This document shows positions 8,109 to 13,136 of a DNA stretch of 13,136 nucleotides, piece after piece; the first letter of the stretch is position 1; every line of letters begins with the position of its first letter. This DNA is from Actinobacteria bacterium UBA3120 (GTDB lineage Bacteria > Actinomycetota > Actinomycetes > S36-B12), in NCBI GenBank assembly GCA_002365735.1, contig DEZY01000095.1, positions 1 through 13,136 of the forward strand, written 5' to 3'. A model generated the notes under the pieces. It was given only the letters and a program-made list of their open reading frames with translations. It ran no database searches and had not been told where the DNA came from. The position numbers and the translations under genes were made by a program.

Positions 8109-8114
8109 TATAGT
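8109..8114 (+). promoter_or_regulatory. -10 box of the serine recombinase gene (leaderless start)
   Basis: TATAGT is close to the TATAAT consensus and ends 6 nt before the ATG at 8121, so transcription would begin at the start codon. There is no ribosome-binding site. The -35 position would fall at about 8086-8091, inside the last bases of the tRNA gene, where only three bases match the consensus. Read-through from the tRNA promoter is an alternative. Confidence 0.5.
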
Positions 8115-8120
8115 GCTTTT

Positions 8121-9512
8121 ATGACCATATTTGGGTATATCCGCCTATCCGTGAGGGAATCCGACGAAGGAACATCTCTGGAGTCCCAAAGAGCCGCTAT
8201 TCAAGCATACGCAGACGTTCACGGAGAGCAAATCGAATTCTTCACGGACGATGGCTTCAGTGGTCGTTCGACCAAGCGTCCCGCCTATCAAGAACTCCGG
8301 CGGCGACTAGCGGAACCCGGCCTAACGGCCATTGTGTGCCGCTCGGTGGACCGCCTTGGTCGTAATCTTCGCGAGTTTTTGGCTTTGGTTGATGAGGCTG
8401 CTGAGCATGGGGTTTTTGTGGTGGCCACCGCCAGTTCTATCGATACGAGTACCTCGGCGGGGAAGATGTTTACTCAGTTGCTAGGTGTGTTCGCGGAGGC
8501 TGAGAGTTCGGCTATTGGTGAGCGTCAGGTATACAGTCAAAGAGAACGCAGGAAGCAAGGCCGAAGTATTGGTGTCGCTTCGTACGGATACCAAAGCCAA
8601 GACACTGGTTCAGGTTCATTCAAAGTGATTGTTGAGCATCAAGCCAACATCATTCTTACTGCCGCCGAAGCAGTGCTAGCCGGTGGATCAATTTATTCCG
8701 CCGCAAGATCAATGAATGCTGCTGGTGAAACCACGAGCCGTGGGAATCCTTGGTCAGGCATATCCCTGCGCCGCTTGCTGAGCAATCCAAGCATTGCGGG
8801 CCTACGTCATTATCAAGGTGAGCTTTTGACTGATGACTCTGGTGCTTTAATCCATGACAAGCACTTAGAGATCGTGCCGTTAGCACGCTGGAGGAAGCTC
8901 CAGGTTGTGTTGGAGTCACGCGCAGTAAGCAGGGTAGTTGGTACCTCGAGCGAGCAACTGCTTCTCACTGGCGTAGCAAGGTGTGGGACATGCCAAGGAA
9001 CCTTCGTCAAAGGCAGTCGAAAGAATCAATCACCGCGGTATCGTTGCCGCAATTTAGAGAACAATAAATGCGCTCAAGGTGTGACAATTAGTGTGGAAAA
9101 ATTAGACGCTTATGTGCTTGAACAATTGGAACCGTTGTCCCACATGCCAGTATTTGAAACCGTCACAACGGAAGATCCAGAGAATATTATTCAGCGGGAA
9201 ACACTCGCCATGCAGATTTCCGACGCAATGGAATCACTTGGTCAAGCAACACACGATCAAGTTGCGAAAATTGCCGTACGAATATCGGAACTAAAGCAAA
9301 GCCTGTCGATGGTTCCGATCAGCACTAGCGAGACCGCGCACGACACCGGAGCCACCTTTGGCGACCTGCTCCACGAATCACCTGAACTCGTGGTCAGGCA
9401 AGCATTAGAAGCCGTCATGGTTTATCCACCGGCCACACCGAAGTCACGCCAAATGAACTCTGAGCGCGTGCAGTTAATCTGGCGTGATTCCCTGCAAGAC
9501 TTTGACGACTAG
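8121..9512 (+). CDS. Large serine recombinase / site-specific integrase
   Basis: The 463-residue protein has the three-part layout of large serine recombinases. The N-terminal resolvase catalytic domain (about 1-148) holds the nucleophile Ser10 in GYIRLS, with DGFSG near 44-48 and RSVDRLGRN at 74-82. A recombinase DNA-binding domain follows at about 150-265. A zinc ribbon is at 285-320, with Cys288, Cys291, Cys309 and Cys317. The C-terminal tail, about 335-463, is helical. Such enzymes join attP and attB without host DNA homology. The frame extends to a GTG at 8106, but the ATG at 8121 fits the recombinase N-terminus and the TATAGT spacing. It probably inserts the element that fills the right of the window. 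Codons at 8361-8530 differ from the rest. Confidence 0.93.
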   Translation: MTIFGYIRLSVRESDEGTSLESQRAAIQAYADVHGEQIEFFTDDGFSGRSTKRPAYQELRRRLAEPGLTAIVCRSVDRLGRNLREFLALVDEAAEHGVFVVATASSIDTSTSAGKMFTQLLGVFAEAESSAIGERQVYSQRERRKQGRSIGVASYGYQSQDTGSGSFKVIVEHQANIILTAAEAVLAGGSIYSAARSMNAAGETTSRGNPWSGISLRRLLSNPSIAGLRHYQGELLTDDSGALIHDKHLEIVPLARWRKLQVVLESRAVSRVVGTSSEQLLLTGVARCGTCQGTFVKGSRKNQSPRYRCRNLENNKCAQGVTISVEKLDAYVLEQLEPLSHMPVFETVTTEDPENIIQRETLAMQISDAMESLGQATHDQVAKIAVRISELKQSLSMVPISTSETAHDTGATFGDLLHESPELVVRQALEAVMVYPPATPKSRQMNSERVQLIWRDSLQDFDD

Positions 9513-9519
9513 CCATGCA

Positions 9520-9547
9520 CGCCACGGCTCCTCCGGGCAACGTGGCG
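9520..9547. repeat. Inverted repeat after the recombinase stop codon
   Basis: CGCCACG at 9520-9526 pairs perfectly with CGTGGCG at 9541-9547 around a 14-nt loop. It begins 8 bp after the recombinase stop. No T-run follows on either strand, so it is not a standard intrinsic terminator. It could slow or end transcription, or be a protein-binding site. Confidence 0.5.
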
Positions 9548-9573
9548 GCATTCCCCAGTCGATTGCAGAGATT

Positions 9574-9604
9574 CCACAGACACCACATACTCCCACAGAC
9601 ACCA
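9574..9604. repeat. 12-bp direct repeat pair
   Basis: CCACAGACACCA occurs at 9574-9585 and again at 9593-9604, 19 bp apart start to start. The near two-turn spacing would place both copies on the same helix face for a binding protein. No third copy is seen nearby. Confidence 0.6.
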
Positions 9605-9608
9605 AAGC

Positions 9609-9627
9609 CTCCCGCCAAAAGCGGGAG
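9609..9627. terminator. GC-rich hairpin, possible weak terminator
   Basis: CTCCCGC at 9609-9615 pairs perfectly with GCGGGAG at 9621-9627 around a CAAAA loop. The flank on the plus strand is TGGTGTGC and on the minus strand GCTTTGG, so a proper U-run is missing. It lies between the convergent recombinase gene and the minus-strand cassette, where a two-way terminator would be expected. Confidence 0.35.
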
Positions 9628-9634
9628 TGGTGTG

Positions 9635-9687
9635 CTTGCGTAAGTGGTTCGGAATATGAGTAGTGCTAGTCAACTTGTGTAAGTGGT
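9635..9687. repeat. 14-nt direct repeat pair with one mismatch
   Basis: CTTGCGTAAGTGGT at 9635-9648 and CTTGTGTAAGTGGT at 9674-9687 differ at one base and lie 39 bp apart. The second copy overlaps the last codons of the decayed minus-strand frame. Read on the minus strand, the ACTTACACAAGTTGAC at 9672-9687 resembles ends of some insertion sequences, but this is only an impression. Confidence 0.5.
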
Positions 9688-9936
9688 GTAATGGAAAGCG
9701 TCAGTAATGCGTGTGGCGCGGCGTTTGGGGTTTTCGGGGTGGTACTGCTCGTGACGGTTTAGGTGGTCTTGGTTTTGTGGTTGGGCCAACGCTGCGATTC
9801 ATTCAATCGCCGAAATAATCGGATGCCTAGCCCACATGACTCGCCGGATCGGGATTGATTCAAAGCGACCGTCGGCAGTTATTCTTCGATGTGCTTCCTG
9901 TAAGTGCTCGTTAGTGAGTTTGTGCCGACTTGTTCT
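9673..9936 (-). pseudogene. Decayed reading frame, possible gene remnant
   Basis: On the minus strand an 88-codon frame runs between stops at 9937-9939 and 9670-9672, broken once by an in-frame TGA at 9799-9801. It has no usable start codon upstream of its middle. The conceptual product has protein-like stretches on both sides of the stop: LTNEHLQEAHRRITADGRF before it, and HLNRHEQYHPENPKRR in the C-terminal half. The even, hydrophilic composition on both sides suggests a gene fragment with one nonsense change rather than chance. I do not recognise the family. A transposase or DNA-binding protein fragment would fit the setting, but nothing in the residues proves it. Confidence 0.35.
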
Positions 9937-9941
9937 TCAAT

Positions 9942-10115
9942 TTACTCAAACGTTTTTTCCAGTAGTCTTTGGTTCTTCCCCGAAAGCCCCCCCACGCCGG
10001 TACCTTCTTCGTAATACCTATCCACCTCCTTATATGAATCACTTTCCCCGCAGCCCGATAGGGCGATACCGAGTGCTGCAACGCCGGCCACTGTTGCCGT
10101 TAGAACTTTCGACAT
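9942..10115 (-). CDS. Small lipoprotein
   Basis: A 57-residue protein with a signal peptide: Met-Ser-Lys, a hydrophobic stretch TATVAGVAALGIA, then the lipobox LSGC with the lipidated cysteine near residue 22. The exported part is about 35 hydrophilic residues with a GTGVGGLSG turn and a charged tail. A longer in-frame ATG exists at 10167-10169, but AAGGAG lies 7 nt before the ATG at 10113-10115 and that start gives a proper signal peptide, so the shorter form is chosen. The protein would be anchored to the outer face of the membrane. It follows the zinc-ribbon membrane protein gene, also on the minus strand. Function unknown. Confidence 0.75.
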   Translation of the reverse strand: MSKVLTATVAGVAALGIALSGCGESDSYKEVDRYYEEGTGVGGLSGKNQRLLEKTFE

Positions 10116-10186
10116 ACGTGTCTCCTTCAAATCCTCCGAAACGTCCTGACTGTCACTAAAATGTACCAACCGGGTTGCGCCTGACG

Positions 10187-10208
10187 CTTAGCCTCCACCG
10201 TGGCTAAG
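10187..10208 (-). terminator. Hairpin across the stop of the zinc-ribbon gene
   Basis: CTTAGCC and GGCTAAG form a perfect 7-bp stem (10187-10193 with 10202-10208) around an 8-nt loop and include the TAG stop codon. No T-run follows on the minus strand, so it may be a processing or partial termination structure between this gene and the lipoprotein gene. Confidence 0.35.
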
Positions 10209-10962
10209 TCCCGAAAAGGCGACCACCGGTTCCATCGTCACCGAAATCCTCTACCGTAAAGTATTTACCTATTGTCTTCAGCGTTTTCGGTTTGCCAGAT
10301 CCGTGTACGGCTCCCGTCTCGAATTCGATATTCACCGTCTGCGCGGGCATCTTGCCGTAAGCCGCGGTGTCCACCTCGCCTTTGCTGCATTGCGACAAGC
10401 CAGCAGTTCCGCTGGGAGGTGTGCATTTAAATCCCATGGCGAGGAGGTCATCTCTCAAAGTCTCCAAGTCAGTTGTAGGGGTTGGGTCCATCGTCTCGGC
10501 AGAAGGCTGTGAAGATGCCGAAGAATTTGTTGTCGCCGGTTCTGAGCTATCAGAAGCAGAGAACATGAAGCTAAGGAGAACAACTGCGTAGGGCACAATG
10601 AACAGGGACCCGATTACCACTGCAAAGACACCCTTTGTGTTGCTCACGCCATGCCGCTTTGCTTCCTTTATCGCGGCCACTCCAAAAAAGACACCAAAGA
10701 ATGCAGTGATCCCGAGACTAATGATACCCAGGATCGATAACCACAAAGCACCAGTTCCTGGGGTCCCGTAGGGTCTGCCCAGCGACGGCGGGGCAGTAAT
10801 CGATCCTTGAACAATCGGCGTGACTGTTGGAGGTTGCTCATCAGGTTGCGCATCAGGTTGAATCGTTGACTTTGGGTCGATTAACGCCGTCCCACACTTC
10901 GAACAGAACCCTGCGTCTTCGGCTGATTCAGTCCCACACTTCGAACAAAAAATTGACGCCAC
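10204..10962 (-). CDS. Zinc-ribbon membrane protein with extracytoplasmic domain
   Basis: The 252-residue protein starts with a double-CxxC zinc ribbon (Cys6, Cys9, Cys20, Cys23) in which the motif FCSKCGT occurs twice. A Pro/Gln-rich linker with the repeat QPDAQPDEQ follows. Two membrane helices are at about 71-98 and 112-135, resembling DUF4190-like membrane modules. Then comes a Ser/Thr/Pro-rich stretch (136-164) and a C-terminal domain of about 85 residues with one cysteine pair (Cys180, Cys192). The ribbon would be cytoplasmic and the C-terminal domain outside. Zinc-ribbon proteins of this layout are common in actinobacteria and of mixed function. The start is GTG at 10960-10962, with AGGAGA 7 nt upstream. 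Role unknown; a sensor or anchor is possible. Confidence 0.82.
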   Translation of the reverse strand: MASIFCSKCGTESAEDAGFCSKCGTALIDPKSTIQPDAQPDEQPPTVTPIVQGSITAPPSLGRPYGTPGTGALWLSILGIISLGITAFFGVFFGVAAIKEAKRHGVSNTKGVFAVVIGSLFIVPYAVVLLSFMFSASDSSEPATTNSSASSQPSAETMDPTPTTDLETLRDDLLAMGFKCTPPSGTAGLSQCSKGEVDTAAYGKMPAQTVNIEFETGAVHGSGKPKTLKTIGKYFTVEDFGDDGTGGRLFGT

Positions 10963-11186
10963 AGTGATCTCTCCTGAACTCGTAGATCGAAAATTAATTC
11001 TTCCATGATGTTACTTCGCCTCCGCCGGTTCATGGTTCCGAGGGTGGCCGGGCTACCTACCCCGGGCTATGCCCCGGATTTTCCCCGGCGCTTCTGGCCC
11101 TGCGTCCAGATCCCACATAGCTCCGCAGTGTTTACCCTCCCCGTCTTACCCCCCCCCGGGTATAAAATAGGGAGGCAGTCTGAGCA
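10963..11186 (-). other. G-rich structured spacer upstream of the zinc-ribbon gene
   Basis: These 224 nt hold no gene. On the minus strand they carry a G9 run (opposite C9 at 11149-11157), nearby GGGG and GGG runs, and then a nested GC-rich inverted repeat (11047-11089). A TATAAAAT sequence lies at 11161-11168. The promoter of the zinc-ribbon gene should be here if it is not transcribed from the genes upstream, but no convincing -35/-10 pair on the minus strand was found. Confidence 0.45.
11047..11089. repeat. Nested GC-rich inverted repeat
   Basis: An outer stem pairs GCCGGG (11047-11052) with CCCGGC (11084-11089). Inside it, CCGGG (11062-11066) pairs with CCCGG (11073-11077). All arms share a CCGGG core and all pairs are perfect. 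In RNA from the minus strand this would lie about 85 nt before the zinc-ribbon start. No T-run follows it. Confidence 0.5.
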
Positions 11187-11414
11187 CTAAAATGAGTACA
11201 ATCCGTTCCGCTTCTTATTTTCAGCAGTCAGTTGCCGTTCTCGGGCTTCGATCCGATCCAAAGCAGTTTTTAATTCCTGCTCGCTATTACCGACCTCTTG
11301 ACTCACCCTTTTTACACGCTGTCTGTCCAGTTCTAAGTTTTTTAATTGACGATCTAGTTCTTTGTCGTTCTTTTCCCGTAAATACTTGCGTGCATTTTCT
11401 CCAACATCGTTCAT
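11187..11414 (-). CDS. Small charged coiled-coil protein
   Basis: A 75-residue protein, almost entirely helical by composition: Lys, Arg, Glu, Gln and Leu/Val repeat with heptad-like spacing from about residue 12 to 68, for example ELDRQLKNLELDRQRV. It has no signal peptide and no membrane segment, so it is probably cytoplasmic. The start is ATG at 11412-11414 with AAGGAG 8-9 nt upstream. A hairpin lies between it and the previous cassette gene, which may lower or separate its expression. The antisense strand is also open here, but that frame has no better support. I do not recognise a family. A structural or partner-binding role would fit the coiled coil. Confidence 0.72.
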   Translation of the reverse strand: MNDVGENARKYLREKNDKELDRQLKNLELDRQRVKRVSQEVGNSEQELKTALDRIEARERQLTAENKKRNGLYSF

Positions 11415-11445
11415 TCTGTGGTCTCCTTAATTTACAACAACGCCA

Positions 11446-11477
11446 GCGCTTGCCCCCATAGCCAAGGAAGCAAGCGC
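11446..11477 (-). terminator. Hairpin between two cassette genes, possible attenuator
   Basis: GCGCTTGC at 11446-11453 pairs perfectly over 8 bp with GCAAGCGC at 11470-11477 around a 16-nt loop. On the minus strand the 3' side is followed by TGGCGTTGTTGT, a weak T-rich stretch. It sits in the 76-nt gap between the 52-codon gene and the coiled-coil gene, the largest gap among the genes from 13136 to 11187, so it may reduce read-through. Confidence 0.4.
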
Positions 11478-11490
11478 CAGCAGTTGTGTC

Positions 11491-11649
11491 TTAGATGCTT
11501 CTGCTATTCAGCATGTCAGTGAAACTCTCCATAGGAATCACCACAGGCTCCTCACCCTGTGCATCAACCTTTGCTTGTAGTTCTGCCGATTCCGCCATCT
11601 TCGCCATCACCAATTTTTGGTGTGCCTGAATATCTGAACTGAGATCCAT
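11491..11649 (-). CDS. Small helical protein, function unknown
   Basis: A 52-residue protein beginning MDLSSDIQAHQKLVMAKM and ending SFTDMLNSRSI. It is helical and Met/Glu/Gln-rich at the N-terminus, with a short EEPVVIP strand-like stretch in the middle. AAGGAG lies 8 nt before the ATG at 11647-11649, inside the end of the previous gene, whose stop is only 2 nt upstream. The good ribosome-binding site, tight spacing and matching direction support it as real despite its size. No family recognised. Confidence 0.68.
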   Translation of the reverse strand: MDLSSDIQAHQKLVMAKMAESAELQAKVDAQGEEPVVIPMESFTDMLNSRSI

Positions 11650-11651
11650 TC

Positions 11652-11840
11652 CTAATGCTCCTTGTGTGTGTTGCGGATACGGTGGTTATCAAGATTCAAC
11701 AAACTGACCACTTCATCTATTGACTGTGACGATGCTCTGTGCGGTCTGCCGTTCTCATCTATTCTGGTGATGTTCTGTGACTCCCTCACTGCAATGTAGG
11801 AGCGCGCGCGATCCACTTGCTGCTCCGAATAGTCGTTCAC
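11652..11840 (-). CDS. Small protein coupled to the upstream gene, function unknown
   Basis: With the GTG at 11838-11840 it has 62 residues and overlaps the stop of the upstream gene by the 4 bases GTGA, the classic form of translational coupling. In-frame starts further up (ATG at 11850-11852, GTG at 11907-11909) have no ribosome-binding site and would overlap the upstream gene more. The protein is hydrophilic, with NDYSEQQVDRARSYIAVRES at its start, an SQSIDEVVSLLNLDNHRI helical stretch and a His/Lys-rich end. There is no signal peptide or membrane segment. No family recognised. Confidence 0.65.
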   Translation of the reverse strand: MNDYSEQQVDRARSYIAVRESQNITRIDENGRPHRASSQSIDEVVSLLNLDNHRIRNTHKEH

Positions 11841-12154
11841 GACAGCAACCATTTTGTCGGAGTGATCGTGTAGACCGTTCCTGTCGCGAGTAGCACCTGG
11901 CTTACCCACTCAAGGTGAACTAAGTGCTCTGATTTGAAATATCCAGCGGTAATCGTCAAACGCATTGTTCTTTGGAAATTCTCCACCGACCAAGGAACGA
12001 AATTCCTCGGACCGTCTGCCCAATTGACGGAGACCATATTTCGGAAGCCGGTGTCTAGAATTAGAGCTTCAGATATATCTCGCCATTTAGTTAACTGTGG
12101 TAGCCCATCCCAACAGTGATTCGGCTGTACTTCGAAAACGTTTGTTGGGTTCAT
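11837..12154 (-). CDS. Small Trp-rich protein, function unknown
   Basis: A 105-residue protein with five tryptophans, beginning MNPTNVFEVQPNHCWDGLPQ and with likely beta-strand stretches towards the end (LVHLEWVSQVLLATGTVYTI). There is no signal peptide or clear membrane helix. The ATG at 12152-12154 overlaps the stop of the upstream gene as ATGA, and its own stop overlaps the next start as GTGA, so it is locked into the cassette on both sides. No family recognised. The mix of small acidic and aromatic segments would suit a binding or immunity-like protein, but that is a guess. Confidence 0.68.
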   Translation of the reverse strand: MNPTNVFEVQPNHCWDGLPQLTKWRDISEALILDTGFRNMVSVNWADGPRNFVPWSVENFQRTMRLTITAGYFKSEHLVHLEWVSQVLLATGTVYTITPTKWLLS

Positions 12155-12741
12155 ACGTTCACCGACTCTGTTGAAGCAAGCAGTTGTGCAAACGACTTCG
12201 CCTTATCTGCAACTTCCGTTGCCGGTGGCGTACTACCTTGATGTCCGGCTACCAGCGAGTTTCTCCCGCCTCTCGCGAAACGTAGTTCGTCGCGTACCTT
12301 GCGACTGGCTTGGAGGCCAGATTCTATTTTTGAAATTTCAGCAATAGAATTGTGTATCATGCTATCGGCATTATTGATTATGTTTGAAAGTTCATTCAAT
12401 CTTTCCGCAACCTGTAAACGAACTGCCTCAATAAGCAGCGCCTCTTGGCACACGGTGTCCAATGCGCGTTCCGCATTGAGTACAGCCTGACCACGGAGAT
12501 TGAGGTCATGCGAAAGGTCACCAAGAATTAATGCGTGGCTTGGGAGTACTCGCTGCATTCTGTTGTTGCGTACGTCAGCAAGACCAGCGCCGTATTCCTG
12601 GCATTTCTGAGCCAGTTTTACTTCTGAAGCAATCGCAGCCTCGCGCGTGCCCTGATAGACGACATCAAGACGGAGGTCGACTTTCTCGACTCCCTTGATG
12701 CGCCTATTCCCCACGCAAAGGACATCAGCGCATTTGCGCAC
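12151..12741 (-). CDS. Helical protein of 196 residues, function unknown
   Basis: After a short basic N-terminus the protein is mostly helical. Long Ala/Glu/Leu-rich runs span about 30-60 and 85-155, for example ERALDTVCQEALLIEAVRLQ, with likely coiled coil near 110-150. A low-complexity Gly/Ser/Pro stretch lies near 158-175 and a final short helix follows. There is no signal peptide or membrane segment. The GTG at 12739-12741 begins 26 nt after the stop of the upstream gene; no Shine-Dalgarno is clear, and the frame stays open about 30 codons further up with no usable start in that stretch. The stop overlaps the next ATG as ATGA. No family recognised. Confidence 0.68.
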   Translation of the reverse strand: MRKCADVLCVGNRRIKGVEKVDLRLDVVYQGTREAAIASEVKLAQKCQEYGAGLADVRNNRMQRVLPSHALILGDLSHDLNLRGQAVLNAERALDTVCQEALLIEAVRLQVAERLNELSNIINNADSMIHNSIAEISKIESGLQASRKVRDELRFARGGRNSLVAGHQGSTPPATEVADKAKSFAQLLASTESVNV

Positions 12742-12767
12742 TGATTCGCGCCCATAAGCTGAACGCT

Positions 12768-13136
12768 TTACGGCCCGTAGGGGAAGCCCAACTGTCCAGG
12801 GAACCCATCGGTGAAGTCAACGTTGTTTACCCCTGTCTGTGGGTATTGCTGCGTTTCATCAAGTGTCCAGCACTCGCCGTCCTCGTATGTTCCGCAGACG
12901 TAGTAGCCGCCGCCCAATGGGTCCCCGCTGGGCCAGAACGTCACCGGGCGATCAGTTGAAGAGCTTGGTAGCGGTGGGGGGAAGGGATCGCAGTTGGCAC
13001 TGTTGTCAGGTCCCGCGCAGAACCGAATCGGCAGCATGTTGACATTGACATTAGTCGCGTAGGCCAATGAGACATACATGAGTGACTTCCGAAGCGGATT
13101 CCCATAGAAGTCCATATTGGTGAATTGGAAGTTCCC
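12768..13136 (-). CDS. C-terminal part of an unrecognised protein (cut by window edge)
   Basis: The frame is open to the window edge and no ribosome-binding site precedes its first ATG at 13113-13115, so this is the 3' end of a longer gene. The visible 122 residues are rich in Pro, Gly, Ser, Tyr and Phe. They contain four cysteines in two close pairs (FCAGPDNSANC and VCGTYEDGEC), a PFPPPLPSSS spacer, and a DFTDGFPGQLGFPYGP tail. Paired cysteines with low helix content are typical of exported or surface proteins, where they would form disulfides; export itself cannot be seen because the N-terminus is missing. It would be the first visible gene of the cassette. Confidence 0.65.
   Translation of the reverse strand, partial: GNFQFTNMDFYGNPLRKSLMYVSLAYATNVNVNMLPIRFCAGPDNSANCDPFPPPLPSSSTDRPVTFWPSGDPLGGGYYVCGTYEDGECWTLDETQQYPQTGVNNVDFTDGFPGQLGFPYGP

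Larger units (their letters stand above)
9513..9941. other. Repeat-rich non-coding region after the recombinase gene
   Basis: These 429 bp hold no intact gene. In order they contain a 7-bp inverted repeat (9520-9547), a 12-bp direct repeat pair (9574-9585 and 9593-9604), a 7-bp hairpin (9609-9627), a 14-nt direct repeat pair with one mismatch (9635-9648 and 9674-9687), and a decayed minus-strand reading frame (9673-9936). The concentration of repeats next to the recombinase suggests a cis-acting region such as an attachment site, transfer origin, or remains of an insertion sequence. None of these can be chosen from sequence alone. Confidence 0.5.

Noticed and set aside
9640..9700. Insertion-sequence terminal repeat
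   Set aside because: ACTTACACAAGTTGAC recalls some insertion-sequence ends, but no matching partner end, target duplication or intact transposase is in the window.
9836..10159. Plus-strand frame of 107 codons
   Set aside because: It covers the antisense of the lipoprotein gene, which has a clear lipobox and ribosome-binding site; the plus product is Pro/Arg-rich and shadow-like.
11192..11461. Plus-strand frame of 89 codons with GGGAGG upstream
   Set aside because: The GGGAGG lies about 16 nt before the ATG, too far, and the frame is antisense to the coiled-coil gene, which has better start signals and composition.
8092..13136. CRISPR array or tandem repeat array
   Set aside because: No regularly spaced repeats with unique spacers were found; repeats occur only in pairs.
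12768..13136. Toxin and immunity pair made of the partial gene and the genes after it
   Set aside because: A polymorphic-toxin reading was considered because a probable exported C-terminus is followed by small genes, but no toxin motif is visible and the N-terminus is missing, so it is not claimed.

Overview
The window looks like a chromosomal segment of an actinomycete of moderate G+C (one sampled line is about 50%). The evidence is the co-oriented gene order argS-lysA-hom-thrC-thrB-rho, which is the usual actinobacterial arrangement, together with GTG starts, a tRNA gene without encoded CCA, and starts that look leaderless. A moderate-G+C member of the Micrococcales or a related lineage fits, but the genus cannot be read from the sequence.

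Left part (1-6760, minus strand): the first 30 codons of rho sit at the left edge, behind a roughly 200-nt non-coding leader. Upstream of it is a tight run of genes: argS (arginyl-tRNA synthetase), lysA (last step of lysine synthesis), hom (homoserine dehydrogenase with an ACT domain), thrC and thrB. Hom, ThrB and ThrC convert aspartate semialdehyde to threonine, and LysA ends the competing lysine branch. hom/thrC abut with no gap and thrC/thrB are 4 nt apart.

Middle (6761-8091): a small two-helix membrane protein diverges from argS. It collides with, and overlaps antisense by 111 bp, a YihY/BrkB-type membrane protein gene on the minus strand. Then comes tRNA-Arg(CCG).

Right part (8092-13136) is accessory DNA. 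A 463-residue serine recombinase begins 29 bp after the tRNA. It is followed by about 430 bp of repeat-rich DNA holding a decayed reading frame. Next is a block of minus-strand genes of unknown function: a lipoprotein, a zinc-ribbon membrane protein, a coiled-coil protein, and four tightly packed genes including the 3' part of a larger gene that runs off the window. Junctions in this block include ATGA and GTGA 4-bp overlaps and a 2-nt gap, so it behaves like one cassette. The context suggests an integrated mobile element whose right end lies outside the window. The cassette's function is not recognisable from the sequence.
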